From: Balanoglossus misakiensis
Taxonomy: Eukaryota > Hemichordata
Reading direction: 5' to 3'
Assembly (NCBI GenBank): GCA_040954595.2
Contig: CM082585.2
Span: 1,488,001 to 1,552,000 of the forward strand
Length of the DNA stretch: 64,000 nucleotides
The notes below the pieces were generated by a model. The model was not told where the DNA came from. It made no database searches and was given only the letters and a program-made list of their open reading frames with translations. Both the position numbers and the translations under genes were made by a program. Shown here in pieces: positions 1 to 8,655 of the stretch. Each line of letters begins with the position of its first letter. Positions within the stretch are counted from its first letter, which is position 1.

Positions 1-965
1 GAACTGAACCCTATTGATTTTTCACACTGATTCAACCCATCTGAGGAACATTTTTTTCCTGATCTGTGGCACATGTTGTTCAGTGTAGATGTATCAGTCT
101 GTCAAGACAGTCCTCTCACAATTGACATATATTCAAATAAAAAAAGGAAAATTAGAAGACTCAAAAATTCATCACTTGTCTTTATTTATCTACATTCAAT
201 ACAAATGAACAGATAATGTTTACAAAATTTCCTAAACTGTAAAATTCTTTTTTTCCATCATTATTGTAACATAGATTTTTCATTAGTTTCAGAAAAAAAT
301 GTATGTTACCTACAATCAACATTGATAAGTCAATCAAAACTGCTCATCTAACAGTTAACCAGGATTTCTGGTCTAAATTTAATTAATATTTACAATTAAT
401 TCCATGACAAAATTTATAAATATCAAGAATTTGATGAGACTTAATTCTTTATTTTTTCACAAATTCATTAAAATTTCGTGCAGGTGCAGAATAAACAACT
501 CCTCAAGAAAAATGTAAAACTTTTCTATCAAGCTTATGTATGTCATACATTTTAATTTTGCAAAGCACTGCAATCACTATACGATTAAGGGTTTATTCAC
601 AATACTTAATAGTGGTAAGATAAGTTTCAATTTCCCTGTCCCCATACATGCACACATATACAAAATCCCATAAGAAACATATCATCTCCAGTTCAAAAAG
701 TGTGAATTCATGTGATTTGTGATCTCCATTTTTATTAAATGCAGCTCTCAACTACAGATGAGTCTTTATAATTCTGTAATGTAATTAATACTATAGTTAT
801 CCTTTAATTCTAAAGTAGCACACAGTGACACAATCCACTGTTTCAAATTCAATCATTGTTCACAGCATAAGTTTCTTGAGTTTATTTGATATTTTACCAG
901 TGACAGCTGCTTTTTTTATGTCATCCATAATTGGGTCAACACATATTTCACAGGCAGTCATTGTT
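1..965. other. AT-rich noncoding flank, possible 3' UTR of the minus-strand gene
   Basis: No credible open frame is visible. The segment lies directly downstream of the stop codon of the minus-strand gene (TGA read from 968-966). On the minus strand there are AATAAA hexamers at 886-881, about 80 nt after the stop, and at 597-592. The first is a reasonable polyadenylation signal, but such hexamers are common by chance in sequence this AT-rich. The rest shows no repeats or RNA structure that I can support. Confidence 0.4.
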
Positions 966-2040
966 TCATTTTTTTAAATTGCCACACATACAGTAGCCTG
1001 CATTCTCATAATATCGACTGGGAATGTATTTTTCTTTTTCTTTAAGCTCAAATTGACCTACATTTGCATTTCTATAGTTGTCAGCTTTTGGACTGTTGTT
1101 CCTCAGCCAAAAAAGCATCACATATTCGTGTCGAAATATGAGGGCCCACCTATTTTGAGGTGTAGAATTTTCACTGAATTCTAGCAGGCGTAGATGCTTT
1201 GCCTCTCTGCCTTCCATTGTGTTTAGGCCTAATCCCAGACTGAATTGCTTATAGATACTAGTGGTGTGTTTTGGGACTACATAACCAATGTGCCACACAG
1301 TATTATTGACATTCAGAAACAGGGAATGTAGATTAAAGTACCACCGACACTTATGCCTAAGTACAAGCAAATCTCCCTCATTTATGTTGAATCGTGAGAA
1401 TAACAAAGTGATATCTCTAAGCAAGATACCAGTATATGTGTAGAGAGCTAATTGAGCCCGACGCTTTGGTCTGTCTGTATCGCTTCTCAATGCTAATACC
1501 AATCCTATGAAATGCCAAGCAAGTTTGCGAGACTCCTCACCAGTGAAGCGATAAACCACATTAATGTTGGCATTTGACTTGACACTATTTTCATTGAAGT
1601 ATTTTACAATCTTATTATACAACTTTCCAGCTTTTACTTGATATTTTAGGGCAGACAGGAATTTGTACAGATATGACTCGTTAGGTAGATTCTCAATTTT
1701 AACTCCATTTTCACGACCCTTTTCCGAAGTGTGGGCAACTGCGTCAATCAGTAATCGTTGGAAGTAGTATTGCCATGCATTGTTCTTTAAATGCAATGGC
1801 TCAGCCTTGGCACAATCAATAAATCTACCCAACGGTGGTACAAATTCCTGTCTTGACCTCAGACTGGCTATAAATTGTGTGATTTTGGGTCGCACTGTTT
1901 TGGGCTTTCCAGTTTTAATTTTCTTAGTTGACTTCAACTTTTCAACAGCTTCTGCATCTTTAATTCTTTTCTGATATTTCCATTCATCCCACTTCTGACC
2001 TGGGCCAATTTCTGCTCCAATACAATCAATATCATTTTTG
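966..2040 (-). CDS. Downstream half of an uncharacterised multi-exon gene (after the frame break)
   Basis: The stop is at 968-966. The frame stays open upstream past the first possible start (a TTG at 1937-1935) to about 2040, so it has no start of its own and is the second half of the protein begun at 3914-2035. Just after the break it reads like ordinary protein, with KNDIDCIGAEIGPG and then QKWDEWKYQKRI. Recognisable stretches further on are SRQEFVPPLGRFID followed by AEPLHLKNNAWQYYF, LGLNTMEGREAKH, RHEYVMLFWLR and a C-terminal CMCG. The fragment is about 357 residues, mixed alpha/beta in look, with no signal peptide or membrane segment. I do not recognise a named family. The mix of conserved acidic and His-rich motifs would suit a transposase-derived protein, but that is inference. 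The block has the look of an uncharacterised multi-copy family of marine invertebrates; I could not verify that. Confidence 0.7.
2035..2039 (-). other. Single-base frame break in the uncharacterised gene
   Basis: On the minus strand the sequence is GTTCCAAAAATGATATTG. The upstream frame reads V-P-K-M-I-L here and ends at 1934, while the neighbouring frame reads on as sensible protein (KNDIDCIGAEIGPG) to 966. The offset equals one missing base in the five-A run (five T on the plus strand, 2035-2039). It could be a real inactivating indel, a homopolymer sequencing error, or less likely a programmed shift. The sequence alone cannot separate these. Confidence 0.65.
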
Positions 2041-3100
2041 GAACGTTAGCAAATGAGCTGAAATACTTTGCTGCATTGCTTAGTTCTCCAGACACACTGG
2101 CCAATCCCTTCTGATCAAAGGGTAAAAGTGACACCTGAAAAGTTACATCAAGACTGCCAACTTTATATTTACGTTTCTCAATACACTCAAGGTCTTTTGA
2201 CAATGCAATTGCAAATTCAATCATTATGGGGTCATCCTCTTTTATGTTTGCCCCTAATAGGAGAAAATTGTGGTCTGGGCTAGCAACACGGTGGGTCACA
2301 TTCAAGAAACTAACTAGCCATGCAGTGGCCTGTCCATGTTTGCCAAACGGAGCCCCGTCAGCACCTATACTGATTTGAAATGAGCCCTCCTGTTTACCGA
2401 ACCAGTTAAGAATATCAGGCTGTGTTTCCCCCATATTTAAATATAAACTGGCAATCTTAATAAGCAACTCCTCAGGGTTTCTTTTTAAGCCGACTTGTTT
2501 GCCTTCAGATGATATAATTGGCTCAAGATTTCCAATGTCAAGGTTACTTACATACTGTACAACTTTTGTGTATGGGAGCAGTCTTGGTATTCTACAGCCA
2601 GAATGAATTTCTAATGCTTTCCTAGGATGTTTCAAGTTGGAGAACATCTGAAGTTCACTCTGCCTCAGACAGTTATATTTTCGTTTGGATAGTACTCCGC
2701 CCTCATACATAGTTCTGACACTCCTCACCAAATTGTTCTCACTTTTCTCAAATTTACTGATGTATTTATCAAATACTGATGGCATTACTTTTTTACTGAT
2801 TTGGGGAGAGGTTCTGAAGAATGTTTTCATTTGGTCAGGAGTGGCAGAATTAACAAGAGTATACCACAAACCATCAAGTGCTGCTTTTGGTGGATGTAGT
2901 ACATTCGGTTTATTTATACCTTTGGCTGGGCTTACATCTGTAGTTGCTACATGAATATTTATGGCTGCTGATAAGGTTTCACACCTACGTTCATACTGTT
3001 GACGTCGCGACAGCTTCAAAGATTCACTATTATCTGCACATACTTCAGTGTTCTTGTGGACCCATTTAGAGCGTTTCACATTAACAACATCAACAGGAAT
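2035..3100 (-). CDS. Upstream part of the long exon of the uncharacterised gene (before the frame break)
   Basis: The exon begins at 3100, directly after an acceptor (polypyrimidine-rich, ending TTTCAG, 3106-3101), and opens in phase 0 with IPVDVVNVKRSKW. Its frame contains no Met start; the first possible initiator is a GTG at 3079, which supports splicing from an upstream exon. About 355 residues follow. The N-terminal third is basic and Lys/Arg-rich (SKRKYN, LKHPRKALEIHSGCR). The most striking motif is IGADGAPFGKHGQATAW (about 2372-2320), then SFLNVTHRVASPDHNFLLLG and, near the break, GELSNAAKYFSSFANV (about 2092-2045). The Asp in the 'DGAP' motif resembles the first acidic residue of some DDE transposases, but I cannot place the full triad. 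At the T5 run 2035-2039 this frame leaves the conserved-looking sequence and runs on for about 35 residues to a stop at 1936-1934. Confidence 0.72.
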
Positions 3101-3454
3101 CTGAAAGATTAAGTGTGTGATAAATATATACTAATTAGAATATAATCATTATATATAAAATAAAATCTTCTTACAAGTTAATCATTAATTTAAATGTCCT
3201 TGATAAGAAATACACACGTGTAGCCTGTATTTTTCTGACAACTTCTGCAATAAAAATCCTAAAAAAATATACATAGTTTGTTGGAAAACCTAGATGTTTT
3301 GCATCAAAGCTGAACCCATTTTGTTATCATTGTTTACACAGGATCATGTGACATGAAGTTCAAAAAGCGAATTTGGGCTAAAATTTGAAGAGGATTTATA
3401 CAAATCTGAGATTTTTAAAATTATGACTAAGTCTATTTATCTGATCTAGCTTAC
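3101..3454 (-). other. Predicted GT-AG intron, 354 bp, phase 0
   Basis: On the minus strand the donor is AGAAAG|GTAAGC (exon ends at 3455, GT at 3454-3453) and the acceptor is AATCTTTCAG|ATTCCT (AG at 3102-3101). Both match metazoan consensus. The upstream exon ends on a whole codon (NNKRK) and the downstream exon starts on a whole codon (IPVDVV), so the phases agree. Without splicing the upstream frame stops two codons after the donor. The intron body is AT-rich with no visible gene. Confidence 0.75.
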
Positions 3455-3914
3455 CTTTCTCTTATTATTCTTTGTAGCTAAGATCTCACAAATCTTACTG
3501 TTCTTCTTCTCTAGTCTAGCTAGCTGGGTTGAGGATCTTTTTACTAGTCTCCTAGCTGCACTCAACTTATTCAACTTATCCTGAATTATGCTTTCTTCCT
3601 CATCTCTCTTTCTCTTTCTCTGTCTACACCACTCTCCTAAGTTAAACCTGTGTTTAGTCTGTCCTCTCTTTGTTCTAACTACCAATAGGTTGTTGGCCAC
3701 GCTCCCAGACAAAGATCTAGTCTTCAATTTCTCCTGATATAGTTGTTGTAAACACTTCTCTTCAGCTACCTGTCTCGCTATCTTTTGGTCCTTTGCCCAC
3801 TGGCCTATGTTGAAGTAACTTTTCCCTTTTCTATTCGGCATAACAATAGACAAACTTTTAAGAAGTGCGCTACTCCTGTTGAATAGTTTGCCCCACATGG
3901 CTCTAAATCTATAC
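3455..3914 (-). CDS. First recognisable coding exon of the uncharacterised gene, with duplicated FN-x-G-x-W motif
   Basis: The open frame extends to 3931, but a good acceptor (CCCTTTTCAG at 3924-3915) puts the exon start at 3914. The first Met in frame is ATG at 3898-3896 with G at -3; a second is at 3841-3839. From the first Met it encodes about 148 residues, very basic, and joins the next exon in phase 0. Two copies of a short motif are visible: YFNIGQWAKDQK (from about 3815) and RFNLGEWCRQRK (from about 3650), each followed by a charged, helix-prone stretch (ARQVAEEKCLQQL and RDEEESIIQDKL). The C-terminal part looks like a coiled coil (RRLVKRSSTQLARLEKK). A DNA- or RNA-binding N-terminal region would fit, but no family is recognised. 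Whether this is the first coding exon is uncertain. Confidence 0.65.
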
Positions 3915-4745
3915 CTGAAAAGGGTGAACAAGAGAAATATCTTTACAATAATTATCTATCCGAGGGAAGCAAAAACAAAACACCTGCTCATTATACTTCC
4001 TCCAGAAATTGAGGTCAAAGGTGACATAGAAAGAATGTGGGTAACCTTACCATAACAATCTCGCCCATTCATTTTTTTCTTATTTCGTTTTCACCCTCGA
4101 ATTTCCAGCGAATTATATCAAGAATATATTTTAGCACAAACTATTGGTTTCTGATTTTTCAGTTACGGTCTTATTTTCTGTCAATTCTATGAACAATATC
4201 ACCATGTCGCCGAAAATTCGAAGCGCCGCCATTACAATCAATGTAACCCGTGCTGCTGCCAAGGAACACACAGGGTCGTATATTTTCGCTTGGTATGATT
4301 TCGTCATATTGCTTGTAGCAGCATTTTAAACATGGAATCCTATGTTTACGTATAAAAGACTAAATTCGTATGGTTTTCAAATTGAAAAAAACAATTCTGT
4401 GAAGCTGAATCGTTGTAATTTTTAGTGTTTGTTTATGGTTGCTTAGGACGGCTTCTGCTATAGCAACTGCCAGGGACTGTCAGCGGGTGATCAAAATGTT
4501 CAAGTTATTTGGCTGATACACATAAATAACACAGCAGAATCGCAACTTTATTTCATATTGTCTCTGACATCTTGCTAATTTTACTAAACAAAACTTGGAA
4601 TAAAGCAATATTACTCACCGAATTATGCTGTGCATCGACAGCTGTGTTCGATCGCGAACGCCATTACTGTGTCTAATTAAATATTCATGAGCTTCATAGG
4701 CTGCCACGGAAATACTGCCCATAGGTGGCGTCGTTCAAGCTGTAG
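3915..4745. other. Noncoding interval between the minus-strand gene and the retroelement; possible 5' exon
   Basis: On the minus strand, TTATG|GTAAGG gives a strong donor at 4051/4050. With the acceptor at 3915 it would make a 136-bp intron and an upstream exon near 4051-4090. The ATGs in that exon (4072-4070 and 4068-4066) do not join in frame with the coding exon, so it would be a 5' UTR exon or part of an alternative transcript. The rest, up to the retroelement boundary, has no supported gene. An open frame at 4144-4329 (+) looks like chance. Confidence 0.35.
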
Positions 4746-4748
4746 TGA

Positions 4749-6377
4749 CAGGTGGTGGTTCCCAGAGTGTATCGTAACCAGGTGATGAGACTAGCCCATG
4801 AATCAGTGCTGGGTGGTCACCACGGAACTCACAAGACCACAGACAAGATCCTCAGCAACTTCGTTTGGCCTGGGCTAACATCAGATGTTTCCCGTTACTG
4901 TCAGTCCTGTGATTCATGTCAACGGACACAACCAAAGGGACGGGTGACCAAGGTACCACTTGGAAGTATGCCACTAATAGATATCCCTTTCCTACGTATT
5001 GCAGTAGACCTGGTTGGCCCTATTCATCCATGCACTGAACGCAAGAATAGGTACATACTTACTGTTGTTGATTATGCAACACGCTATCCGGAGGCTGTTG
5101 CATTGACTAACATTGATACCAAGACTGTTGCAGAGGCGCTCCTGGACATCTACTCAAGAGTGGGGTGTCCACGTGAAATTCTGACAGATCAAGGAACTCA
5201 ATTTACATCAGATGTGATGCGTGAGGTCAGCCGGCTTTTGTCTATAAAGCAGATGACTACCACCCCATACCACCCAGCATTCAATGGTCTAGTGGAACGG
5301 TTCAATGGTACATTGAAACTCATGCTCAGGAAGATGTGTGAGGAACGTCCAACATATTGGGATCGTTATCTGAATGCTTTACTATTTGCCTACAGAGAAA
5401 CGCCTCAATCGAGCACAGGATTCTCTCCGTTTGAGTTACTTTATGGGAGGAGTGTGCGTGGTCCAATGGCTATCTTGAAAGAACTATGGACTGGAGAGAT
5501 CAGTGAACCAGAAACCAAAACGACTTATCAATACATCCTTGATCTTCAAAAGAAATTAAAGAAGGCATGCGATTTAGCAAGACAAGAACTGAAGATATCA
5601 CAAGGCAAATACAAGTCCTACTACAATAGAAAGGCCAAATGGAGGAAGTTCAACAAAGGTGACGAGGTGTTATTGCTACTACCTACTGACCATAATAAAC
5701 TACTTATGCACTGGAAGGGTCCTTTTCCAGTGGTGGAGAAAGCGAGCAATATGGATTACAAGATTGACTTTGGTCATAGGGTGAAAACATTCCATGCCAA
5801 CCTGTTGAAGAGGTACTATCGAAGAACTGATCAGCTAGATGAAGTATCAGCTGGACTTCTTGAGATTGTGTGTGTATCTGTGATAGATGAGCAGAGTTAT
5901 GAATCTTCAGAAGTACAAGAGAACACAGGGGTTAAAGTAAACGATGACTTACTGCGGGTTCCTGCATTCAAGCAGAAAGAATTTGCTGCAGATGTGAATG
6001 TATGTGACAACTTGTCAGACATACAGAAGCAAGTGGTGAGGAGGTTGCTGATCAATTACAAAGATATGTTAACTGATATTCGTGGTAACACCAACCTGGG
6101 TTTCCATGACATCAAGTTGATGGATCCAACACCAGTATGCAGTAGGCCATACCCCATCCCTCATGCACTCCGTGAAGCAGTGAAAGATGAAGTCAAAACG
6201 ATGATTAAGATGGGAGTAGCTGAACCTTCAGAGAGTCCATATGCTGTTCCACTGGTAATGGTGAAGAAATCTGATGGGTCCAATCGTTGTTGTGTTGACA
6301 TGAGAAAGCTCAATCGCATAACAGTGTTTGATGCAGAGCCTACACCAGACCTGAGTGAGCTTTTTGCTTTTTGCTAA
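4749..6377 (+). pseudogene. Integrase plus N-terminal RT of the Gmr1-like pol remnant
   Basis: The frame has no true start: the first possible initiator is a GTG at 4752 and similarity begins one codon upstream. Counting from 4752, the zinc-binding HHCC module uses H16, H23, C53 and C56. The catalytic core has D86 (in VDLVGPI), D146 (in LTDQGTQF) and E182 (in GLVERFNGT), with exactly 35 residues between the last two, so the DD35E triad is intact. A GPF motif at 323-325 (HWKGPFPVVE) marks the C-terminal GPY/F module typical of Ty3/gypsy integrases. After a linker of about 100 residues the RT begins, with YPIPHALREAVKDEV and VKKSDGSNRCCVDMRKLNR. The frame stops at 6375-6377, just after a 7-bp tandem duplication. 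The integrase part looks undamaged; the copy as a whole cannot be functional. Confidence 0.88.
6360..6373 (+). other. 7-bp tandem duplication coinciding with the pol frameshift
   Basis: CTTTTTG occurs twice in tandem (6360-6366 and 6367-6373). Seven bases is one more than a multiple of three. The RT similarity moves by exactly that offset at this point, and a stop follows at 6375-6377. Replication slippage is the simplest cause. This is one of the two visible inactivating lesions in the element. Confidence 0.75.
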
Positions 6378-6758
6378 GTTATCCAAGGATCACTATTTCA
6401 CTAAAGTAGATCTCAGCAAAGAATATTGGCAAGTCCCGTTGACTGATAATTCTAAACAATTGACGGCATTTATCACGCATGATGGGCTATACCAATTTAT
6501 CAAAATGCCTTTCGGACTTGTAAATAGTGCTGCGACTTTTAGCAGAATTATGAGAAGATTGTTAAGAGATATGAAGAACGTAGACAACTATATCAATCAC
6601 ATACTGATCCACACTGCATCATGGGAAGAACATATCAAGACAATTACAGATTTGATGAGCAGACTACGAAAGGCAAAGTTAACAGCGAGACCAACTAAGT
6701 GTTATGTGGGTTATGAGCAGATCGATTTCCTGGGTCATGTGGTTGGTCATGGTGAACT
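6374..6758 (+). pseudogene. Middle of the reverse transcriptase, active site lost
   Basis: In the shifted frame the RT fingers and palm continue: FTKVDLSKEYWQVPL carries the first catalytic Asp, followed by KMPFGLVNSAATFSRIM. The box that should be Tyr-x-Asp-Asp reads Y-I-N-H (codons at 6589-6600), so both catalytic Asp residues are replaced. FLGHVVGHGEL follows, the usual sequence after the palm, and similarity ends near 6758. The remaining open frame to 6969 runs into unrelated repeat DNA and should not be read as protein. There is no RNase H. Confidence 0.85.
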
Positions 6759-6866
6759 AGTCCTGTTTCAAAATGACCTACATTACAGGTCCTATGCACA
6801 CGTATTACATGTTCTGATTGGTTTATCCACTTCTCTAAGGTCCACTTGCGGCTCGCTGATTGGAGG

Positions 6867-7117
6867 GACCTTATGTGTTAGGTCTTATTACTATGTATTA
6901 TTCACCAGACCTTGTAGGTTAGGTCTTATTACAATGCATTATTCACTTTACAGCTCCCTGATTGGTTAATGTGTAGGTCTGGTCCTCCAGTGTTCACTGC
7001 CTCATTATGCAGGACCTTGTAGGTTAGGTCTTATTAATATGTATTTATTCACCATACAGCTCCCTGATTGGTTAACGTGTCAGTCTGGTCCCCCCAGTGT
7101 TCACTGCCTCATTGTGA
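6867..7117. repeat. 105-bp tandem repeat, two full copies and a partial one
   Basis: ACCTTGTAGGTTAGGTCTTA starts at 6909 and again at 7014 (period 105). Each copy continues with CAGCTCCCTGATTGGTTAA and CAGTGTTCACTGCCTCATT. A shortened third copy lies upstream (from about 6867, TTAGGTCTTATTAC), and the neighbouring 6800-6866 has further diverged pieces (CTGATTGG twice). It abuts the 3' break of the retroelement. Confidence 0.8.
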
Positions 7118-8105
7118 AATGTCCCATGTGCTTCCTGGCTAGCGTTGTGGTAACATATTATTCGGGGTGTCCGCAGATCGTTCATTGATTTTCTGAGAAA
7201 TAGCCTAACTGATACTATCTCCAACATAAACAGCACCCTGGAAAGATTAAATGATCTTTTAGGTGGACTTTGAAAATCTGATTAACTCATCTAAGCATTT
7301 TAGCTAAGTTGTATATTTTTTAATTATAATCATACAAAATACTTAAAAAATAAAAACAATGTTCAGTTTTAATACCCACTGATGAGGGGAAACATCAGTT
7401 TCAAATTCTTTTCATGGGAGCGCTTGAGCAGAGTTATGAGTTTTGCTCTGTGAAAGAAAATGGGGGGATTTCAAAATTTTGGCAGTTCGGAAGGGGGATT
7501 TCAAAATATTTCGGGTTGTGAAAGGGGGGGGGGGGCATGTGAAAATTAGCGGTAAAAGATGAATTCCCCCCCCCCCCTCCAGAGGTGTTTGTGAATGCAG
7601 CCTAAGAAAGAAAAAATGTGAAATGGGTCAAATATGGGCCGGACGTGCCCATTCAACTCAATTTACTTTTGTTTGCTTTAAGTAGGAATTGATCACAGCT
7701 ATATTTATTTTGGACACCTGAGCGACAAGAAAACAATCTGATTCTACATTTTAAAAAGCGTCATTGGAAAAGCACTGCAATTTTGTTTCTTGCTTTAAAA
7801 AAGTTTGGGGTGGCATGTAATAATTAAGGTGTGTCTAAATTACTAATTTGGTGCACCTCAAAGCCCTTAGCCAATGTAAATTATATCCTGCATTGTATTC
7901 ATGAAGGATATCCTCCCGCGAGGTCAATGCCATTCAATGTCAAACAGTCTCAACAAAGACCATTGGACACTCATAGCCGTTTTGTATGAAAGTGACTGGA
8001 GTACGAGATGAGTTTCATGACAACAACAAATCATGCTCAGTCTCGCTGCAGGGTCTATAATTTCAATAACGGCTAGACGCTGGACACTATCTTAGGTAAC
8101 ACTTT
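7118..8105. other. Noncoding region with a short G-run repeat
   Basis: No supported gene. Apart from the 31-bp G-run repeat and facing C-run at 7462-7577, I see only unannotated AT-rich sequence and a weak inverted pair (TAGCCGTT near 7974 and AACGGCTA near 8080). Confidence 0.5.
7462..7577. repeat. 31-bp G-run tandem repeat and facing C12 run (potential hairpin)
   Basis: Three imperfect 31-bp units start with G-runs at 7462 (6 G), 7493 (5 G) and 7524 (12 G). The first two continue GATTTCAAAAT. About 30 bp after the third, 12 C in a row occur at 7566-7577. The G12 and C12 runs could pair as a stem with an AT-rich loop. Homopolymer lengths in an assembly are unreliable. Confidence 0.6.
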
Positions 8106-8161
8106 AGGGTCATAGTGCTGGAACGACATGTTTAAACAGGTCGTTCCGGCACTCTGACCCT
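8106..8161. repeat. 56-bp near-perfect palindrome
   Basis: The 22-bp arms (8106-8127 and 8140-8161) match at 20 positions, starting AGGGTCA on the left and ending TGACCCT on the right. They enclose a 12-bp centre containing the palindrome TGTTTAAACA, so the whole unit is nearly symmetrical. The right arm also begins a short tandem pattern: GTCGTTCCGGC (8140), GTCGTTTCAGC (8172) and GTCGTTACAGC (8203), about 31-32 bp apart. No protein binding or mobile function can be assigned. Confidence 0.75.
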
Positions 8162-8655
8162 TTCGGCCCCAGTCGTTTCAGCCCCCATTTTCCACGACCC
8201 AAGTCGTTACAGCCCGGACAGTAACACCCCAAACATTTCAACACTTATCAGGGAAGACCTTAGCCCAACTATTAAAACTTGGCTTGAACCTACTTAAGTT
8301 CTCCGCATGAAATATGAGCGAGCGTTGTCAGAGGACGACAGCTACGCACACTTTGGGCATGACCGAATCAAACAGAATTGAATATTCTATATTCGGAAAA
8401 AACACCTTATCTCCGTTTTGCCGTTGACAAACCGATTTCTGTCATGACAGTTACTCCCGGGGACTGTGACAGACCATATACAGACAGTAGAGGCCGCGCG
8501 CTGGGGGTCTACACAAGTCACTACAGCTGATGTAAGCAAGTACAACATGCTTTGCTTGCAGGAATGTTCCATTTTCAATAGAGGGGTGTGTATATTCAGA
8601 GGGAATGTCAGTCGGGGCCCTGGCTGGCAACATGCGGCGTATATATTGACAATCT
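8162..8655. other. Noncoding sequence
   Basis: No supported gene. The overlapping short open frames here on both strands (8387-8879) lack family features and partly lie in the TIR element that follows. CCCGGGGACTGTGAC near 8456 resembles the CGGGGACAGTC block inside the terminal repeats of the neighbouring 8656-9583 element, so a fragment of a related element may be present. Confidence 0.4.

Larger units (their letters stand above)
4749..6758 (+). mobile_element. Gmr1-like Ty3/gypsy retrotransposon remnant (integrase before reverse transcriptase)
   Basis: Similarity to Ty3/gypsy pol starts abruptly at 4749, one codon after a stop, and ends abruptly near 6758 inside the reverse transcriptase. 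Gag, protease, RNase H and both LTRs are missing. The order is integrase then RT, the reverse of ordinary Ty3/gypsy elements. It matches the Gmr1-type lineage described from deuterostomes, which has a Ty1/copia-like domain order. Both ends are truncations with no LTR or target duplication seen. It is an old copy, broken by a frameshift and by loss of RT active-site residues. Confidence 0.85.

Noticed and set aside
1780-2954. Plus-strand frames within the minus-strand gene (1780-1974, 2068-2283, 2685-2954)
   Set aside because: They are antisense shadows of the coding exons and lack features of their own.
6759-6969. C-terminal part of the 204-codon frame (6355-6969) as protein
   Set aside because: RT similarity ends near 6758 and the rest is the 105-bp tandem repeat read through.
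7376-7400. Hammerhead ribozyme core (CTGATGAGGGGAAAC)
   Set aside because: The CUGAUGA and GAAAC words are present, but only two bases separate them, so stem II cannot form. The flanks make only a 7-bp hairpin.
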